From Bacteroides sp. MSB163 (GTDB lineage: Bacteria > Bacteroidota > Bacteroidia > Bacteroidales > Bacteroidaceae), in NCBI RefSeq assembly GCF_036416795.1, contig NZ_CP143867.1, positions 2,170,001 through 2,234,000 on the forward strand: DNA of 64,000 bases. Reading direction: 5' to 3'. The translations under genes and the position numbers were made by a program. The notes beneath the pieces were generated by a model. The model was given only the letters and a program-made list of their open reading frames with translations. It made no database searches and had not been told where the DNA came from. Numbering within the stretch: the first letter of the stretch is position 1; each line of letters starts with the position of its first letter. This document shows, piece after piece, positions 60,466 to 64,000 of the stretch.

Positions 60466-60600
60466 TGAAGCGGAGAAAGTTGAAGAACTCTCTCCGCTTT
60501 TCTTTTCTACTCCTCGTAACTCATTGGTTTGCTGATATATTAAATCAAGCACTTTGTTATAAGAATTGGTTCGATATGTTTTTCCATCAAATTCGATTTT
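60466..60600 (-). pseudogene. 3' fragment of a large serine recombinase gene
   Basis: It encodes LDLIYQQTNELRGVEKKSG ... FSASVP in the same frame as the end of the recombinase at 43087-44652. The match stops sharply at 60600, where unrelated sequence begins (AACCAGTTAACTTTTC). It shows that a second A-like element once stood here. Confidence 0.85.
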
Positions 60601-60695
60601 AACCAGTTAACTTTTCTGGGTCAGTCCGACTTTTCTTTATTAGCTATATAGCATATGAATCTTGTTCAAGATAATTCGAATTTATCCTATATTGT

Positions 60696-61724
60696 TTATG
60701 AATATGGATTTATACTCTCATATTTGTTGATGCAATTTATCAATGACAATAAATCATGTTTTTTTTCATAAGCTTTTTTAAGAAGAGGGAGACTTTTTTT
60801 CCCTATGTAATAAGCTAGAATAATACTCGCGTTTTGGATGATATCGGCTGAGGTACTATCTTCAGTAATAATATCTGCTAAATATGAATTTATGTTTTTG
60901 ACTTTTGATAGAATGGCTTCAATCGATTGCCCAATACTTCCTCGACATATCATATTGTCGCCAATAATAGATAATAATTTAATTACGGTTGCTTTGTTAT
61001 AGTTATATATCTTATTTAAAACTAGGACTTTGATATTATTGGAAATATTATTACCAGAATACCATATATCTGGATGCCAAGGGATGTGTGCCAAGTAATA
61101 AATTAGTTTATGAGGAATTTCGTGTGCCTCCTTTTCTTGTATATAGTCTAAAAATGTATTCCAAGTCTTTTCTTCATTTATATATTTTTCAAACATAATA
61201 GTCATTCCCAAATTAAATTCAGAAATATCGTCTGAATTGAAATAAGATAAGGCTTCGTTGAAAGAAACTAATGGTATTGTGTTTAATATTAAAGGTTGAA
61301 ATAATCGCTTGAAATCTATTGTATTAAATTGATTTATTCGAGTCACTGGAAATTTTATGAGTGAAGAATTACGTATAGTTTCTATGTATGTTTTGATATT
61401 AACCCAAAAAGCATTCTTTAAGTTAGGAATATATACAATTCCGAAAACTTGTAATGGATAATTTAGCCAATAATTATAATGGCTATCTATTGGAATAGAA
61501 AGTTCTTGATTCCTACTGTTAAAGTAGGAATCTCCTGATTTTATTTGTATAGCTATGCTTTTATTTGTAGGAGTACCATCTTGGATAAATTCAATAATTC
61601 CGTCTATCCCTAAATCATTTTCTTGTTCAATTTTATGGAATAAAGACCCAGATTCTTCAACTATAGTTCTAACGTAATTTATTCCGATTTTAGCTGTTAT
61701 GCTTGAATTTGAATATTTGGGCAT
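60696..61724 (-). CDS. DUF4365 domain protein (possible nuclease, defence-like cargo)
   Basis: A 342-residue protein. The N-terminal DUF4365 domain shows SLFHKIEQENDLGIDGIIEF and SIAIQIKSGDSYF, a PD-(D/E)xK-type core (D, Q/E-x-K). The C-terminal part is helical with no clear family (ACIL-type repeats of I/L/K). DUF4365 proteins are often in defence islands. It is the only gene kept in relic element B. AT-rich compared with its neighbours. Confidence 0.75.
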   Translation of the reverse strand: MPKYSNSSITAKIGINYVRTIVEESGSLFHKIEQENDLGIDGIIEFIQDGTPTNKSIAIQIKSGDSYFNSRNQELSIPIDSHYNYWLNYPLQVFGIVYIPNLKNAFWVNIKTYIETIRNSSLIKFPVTRINQFNTIDFKRLFQPLILNTIPLVSFNEALSYFNSDDISEFNLGMTIMFEKYINEEKTWNTFLDYIQEKEAHEIPHKLIYYLAHIPWHPDIWYSGNNISNNIKVLVLNKIYNYNKATVIKLLSIIGDNMICRGSIGQSIEAILSKVKNINSYLADIITEDSTSADIIQNASIILAYYIGKKSLPLLKKAYEKKHDLLSLINCINKYESINPYS

Positions 61725-61842
61725 CTTGTTTTTTATTTTATTATTCTTATAATCTTATATGGTAAAACATCGTGTTGCAAATATAAGAAATCAGAAGTTC
61801 AATACATTCAAAATTTTGTTTTAACTGGCATTTTATAATATT

Positions 61843-61976
61843 ATGGATGAGTTATCCATTCTCTTAATTCCCAAATCAAGTTCAAATCATGCAAGAATTG
61901 GTTCGAGAACAGAACGGTTGAGGGTACTGAAGCGGAGAAAGTTGAAAAACTCTCTCCGCTTTTCTTTTCTACTCCT
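61843..61976 (-). pseudogene. Joined end of the serine recombinase gene (B/C junction)
   Basis: On the minus strand from 61976 the frame reads GVEKKSGESFSTFSASVP, crosses GTACCC (61927-61922), and continues STVLFSNQFLHDLNLIWEL to a stop near 61843. The first part is the left end of relic C and the second the right end of relic B. So this tandem junction shows the C-terminal tail that the recombinase would have in the circular element. Confidence 0.7.
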
Positions 61977-62029
61977 CTAACTTATTGGGATCAACGTAAA
62001 AGGGGGCAGTCCGAAAAAGACATATTCGG

Positions 62030-62130
62030 CGCACCGGGCAAACACCGGAAGTTTCGCATTGGTAGCGGTGGAATTGGTGAAACTCAAAAACAAGATTGTC
62101 AAAATCATAAATCAACTGTCGGATGATTGA
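62030..62130 (+). pseudogene. mobC 3' fragment
   Basis: About 100 bases match the 3' part of mobC (52788-52890), coding a sequence like AHRANTGSFALVAVELVKL and ending with LSDD and a stop. There is no start and no relaxase after it. Confidence 0.8.
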
Positions 62131-62136
62131 AAAAAG

Positions 62137-62244
62137 GGTAGTCAGTTCTTCGATAGCTTCTGACAATTCAGATGTAGGAACTTTGTGTTGCAAATATTCC
62201 GACAGTAGGCGGAAAAATCTCTGATGTAATAAGACTTTCATCAT
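62137..62244 (-). pseudogene. Fragment of the IME 83-residue gene
   Basis: It encodes LLHQRFFRLLSEYLQHKVPTS and then SEAIEEL, like the start of the 55412-55663 protein. After about 35 residues the frame runs into the antisense of the mobC fragment, so the match ends there. It is a relic, not a working gene. Confidence 0.7.
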
Positions 62245-62250
62245 TATTAG

Positions 62251-62883
62251 TTAGTACTTAGATAAAAAAGAAACTATATCGTTAGGAGTTTTGAAGCAAT
62301 GAGTTAGTTGTGTAGGGCTGGATATATTATTTGCCCACAACGCTAAACCAAAATCCATACCTGCATTTGTAGCGCATTGAATATCATAAATGCTATCACC
62401 AATATATATAGAATCTTGAATATTTACATTGGCTTTTGCCAAGTAAGCCAATAAGGGAGCAGCATTAGGCTTGTGCTCGTGAGTGTCATCAGCGCATATA
62501 ACAGTGGTGAAATATTTCGCTAAACCTAATGGCTCAAAATCAAGTTGGTATTCTATACGTCTTTTAGAGGTTACAATACCTAAACTATAACCTTTTTGCA
62601 TAAGTGCAGATAAACATTCTTTGATATTGGGGAAAGGTTTAATAGTATGCTGATACAGTTTCATATTAATATCCCATAATTTTAATCCCTTTTCAATATC
62701 CTGTATTTTAAGTTGTTCCAATGCTTTTCTACCGGTAATACCTAACACGAATTTCAAATTTTCATATTGAGGGGTACTTCCTGTAATCTCTGTGACCGTT
62801 TCTATTAGTGAATGTATCACAGCATATTCGGTATCTATTAATGTACCGTCAATATCAAAAATGATATGCTTATATTTCGTCAT
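62251..62883 (-). CDS. HAD-family phosphatase (phosphoglycolate phosphatase-like)
   Basis: About 210 residues: HIIFDIDGTLIDTEYA (motif I), GIVTSKRRIEY (motif II), HKPNAAPLLAYL and IYIGDSIYDIQCA (motifs III/IV). This is the Gph/PpaX-like group; the substrate is not known. The ATG at 62883 overlaps the end of the acetyltransferase gene; a start four codons earlier (62895) is possible. Confidence 0.88.
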   Translation of the reverse strand: MTKYKHIIFDIDGTLIDTEYAVIHSLIETVTEITGSTPQYENLKFVLGITGRKALEQLKIQDIEKGLKLWDINMKLYQHTIKPFPNIKECLSALMQKGYSLGIVTSKRRIEYQLDFEPLGLAKYFTTVICADDTHEHKPNAAPLLAYLAKANVNIQDSIYIGDSIYDIQCATNAGMDFGLALWANNISSPTQLTHCFKTPNDIVSFLSKY

Positions 62884-63472
62884 TTTTATTGTCAATATAC
62901 TTTATAACTCTGCATGGGTTTCCAACGGCAACACAATTATCCGGGATGGAACGAGTAACAACACTTCCGGCTCCAATAACACTGTTTTTACCAATAGTTA
63001 CACCAGAAAGAATGATTGCTCCTCCTCCAATCCATACACCGTCACTAATCTTTATGGGTAATGCATACGTTCTGCAAATTTCCGTTCCTATATCTTCTTT
63101 ATCGACCATTCTTTCATTTACTTTTGTCGAGTGGGTAGCGGTATATAGCTGCACGTTGGACGCAATCAAAACATTGTTGCCGATTTCAATAATATTGTTA
63201 TCGACAAATGTGCAATTCATATTGATAACTACCTTGTTGCCAACAAAAATATGCTTCCCATATTCACAATGGAAGTCTATGTCTATATGAACATTTTCGC
63301 CTATTTTTCCGAATAATTTCTGTAGGATACTTTTCTTTAGTTCTACATCGGCATAGTCTGCGTTGTTCAATTCCTTTAGTAATCTTTTGGCATTCAATGC
63401 CATTGCAACCAGTTCCTTATCGCCGCCATTGAATGTTTCTCCTGCCAAACATTTTTCCAATTCTGTTTTCAT
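62870..63472 (-). CDS. Maltose O-acetyltransferase-like enzyme
   Basis: About 200 residues from MKTELEKCLAGETFNGGDKE, the usual start of the Maa/NodL group. A left-handed beta-helix follows (IGENVHIDIDFHCEYGKHIFVG ... ISDGVWIGGGAIILSGVTIG ... IGAGSVVTRSIPDN). It moves acetyl from acetyl-CoA to a sugar. The frame is open 51 codons upstream, but that part overlaps the truncated gene before it and is not of the family. Confidence 0.88.
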   Translation of the reverse strand: MKTELEKCLAGETFNGGDKELVAMALNAKRLLKELNNADYADVELKKSILQKLFGKIGENVHIDIDFHCEYGKHIFVGNKVVINMNCTFVDNNIIEIGNNVLIASNVQLYTATHSTKVNERMVDKEDIGTEICRTYALPIKISDGVWIGGGAIILSGVTIGKNSVIGAGSVVTRSIPDNCVAVGNPCRVIKYIDNKNDEI

Positions 63473-63488
63473 ATTATTTGATAAGTAT

Positions 63489-63731
63489 TTAGTGACAAGT
63501 ACTAATATAGAAATCCCGGATAGCCAGTTGATGATTCCAATCAAAAATGACAAGATAATGTTTATCGCCCTTGTGGTTGCGAAGGAGTAAATTTTTGCAA
63601 TACTGAATATCCTGAATATCACCAAAGTATAACTTGGCTACTTCTACCGTAGGTGCTACCGGATGTTCGTGACATTCATAGTGAATACCCAATTGCTGTA
63701 AATATTCAAAAACTTTCTCTTTTTTGCTCAT
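63489..63731 (-). pseudogene. Truncated aminoacyl-tRNA deacylase (YbaK/ProX type)
   Basis: 80 residues: KVFEYLQQLGIHYECHEHPVAPTVEVAKLYFGD ... CKNLLLRNHKGDKHYLVIFDWNHQLAIRD, the first half of a YbaK/ProXp protein (normally about 160 residues). Near residue 73 the match stops and the frame ends. The rest has probably been lost by a deletion joined to the acetyltransferase promoter region. It may not be active. Confidence 0.75.
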
Positions 63732-63794
63732 AGAATATATTGTATAATCAAGAGCAAAGATAGAAAGGGAAAAACAATCTTTTTTTGTTCTATC

Positions 63795-64000
63795 TTAAAA
63801 TCGCATTACTAATTCCGACCTGATTTTGCTTAAAGTAGGCAAGGTTGTTCCAAGATAGGATGCGATATATCCTAAATTTACTCTGTTATAGATATTAGGA
63901 AAGTCTTGTAACAGTTTTATATACCTTTCCTTGACGGAGAGGGTCAATCTGTTTATGTGCATTTCTTGAAGCCACAAGAAATTTTCCTGTTGTAATACTC
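63795..64000 (-). CDS. Crp/Fnr-family regulator, C-terminal part only (cut by the window edge)
   Basis: The frame runs off the right end. The visible 67 residues include RLTLSVKERYIKLLQDFPNI and RVNLGYIASYLGTTLPTLSKIRSE, the C-terminal HTH of Crp/Fnr-type proteins of Bacteroidetes. It resembles the end of the regulator at 57063-57647. Confidence 0.75.
   Translation of the reverse strand, partial: VLQQENFLWLQEMHINRLTLSVKERYIKLLQDFPNIYNRVNLGYIASYLGTTLPTLSKIRSELVMRF

Larger units (their letters stand above)
60466..61927. mobile_element. Relic element B: ends of an A-like element around a DUF4365 gene
   Basis: From GGGTAC at 60460-60465 to GGGTAC at 61922-61927. The left 135 bases match the left end of element A (about seven differences); the right about 60-85 bases match its right end. 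Between them is only one gene, for a DUF4365 protein. The recombinase body and other genes have been lost or replaced; the break is at 60600. Confidence 0.75.
61928..62244. mobile_element. Relic C: left end of an A-like element joined to mobilization-gene debris
   Basis: About 49 bases match the left end of element A (to about 61976). Then come a mobC fragment (62030-62130, plus strand) and a fragment of the 83-residue gene (62137-62244, minus strand). So at least one more IME-like element was here and has been mostly lost. Confidence 0.65.

Noticed and set aside
60325..60552. Separate 75-residue gene at the IME right end
   Set aside because: It is the recombinase 3' fragment read on into IME sequence, not an independent gene.

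Overview
The window looks like chromosome of a gut Bacteroides (order Bacteroidales). The evidence is TAnnTTTG-type -7 promoter elements, a SusC/SusD pair with an ECF sigma factor and FecR anti-sigma, NVEALA-type and GG-leader peptides, TPR proteins with a C-terminal HTH, DUF3244 secreted proteins, and Bacteroides-type mobilizable elements.

Region by region. (1) 1-8.8 kb, minus strand: a tandemly duplicated three-gene cassette (TPR regulator, DUF3244 secreted protein, C39-like/VKOR/thioredoxin membrane protein) followed by a GG-leader peptide with two cysteines. Both DUF3244 promoters carry a matching 11-nt direct repeat at the same distance from the -7 box. (2) 8.9-20.1 kb: housekeeping genes: a kinase-like protein that lacks its phospho-acceptor histidine, a nucleoside kinase, a Na/Pi symporter convergent with rubredoxin, a sensor kinase, a Ca2+ P-type ATPase, a HAD hydrolase and RibF. 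(3) 20.1-24.7 kb: a small-peptide/CPBP/DUF2975/XRE operon behind three ATCGAAAAAC sites, then a decayed NVEALA/beta-propeller locus with three consecutive broken genes. (4) 24.7-43 kb: SufE, an M28 peptidase, an S66 carboxypeptidase, Ptb-Buk, the SusCD/FecR/sigma system, PNPase, a TlpA-like lipoprotein, GreA, a HIT protein and ManC. (5) 43.0-62.2 kb: a tandem array of integrative elements at the 3' end of a tRNA-Leu(CAA): a 5.5-kb serine-recombinase element (A), an 11.8-kb tyrosine-integrase mobilizable element (IME), a 1.5-kb relic of an A-like element carrying only a DUF4365 gene (B), and a further relic (C) with mobC debris. Every junction shares GGGTAC. (6) 62.2-64 kb: a HAD phosphatase, maltose O-acetyltransferase, a truncated aminoacyl-tRNA deacylase and an incomplete Crp/Fnr regulator.

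Two signals stand out. First, the 3' end of the large serine recombinase gene runs across its own attachment site. When integrated, its last codons are supplied by the antisense of the tRNA. In the joined form (seen at the B/C junction) the frame stays open into the element's right end, where two diverged copies differ partly by synonymous changes. The C-terminal tail of the recombinase therefore depends on integration state. Second, four intergenic regions (4.65, 10.56, 29.5 and 36.07 kb) carry degenerate arrays of unrelated sequence that all repeat at exactly 11 or 22 nt. Three of them alternate or switch between a short motif and its reverse complement, and no known gene or element type explains them.
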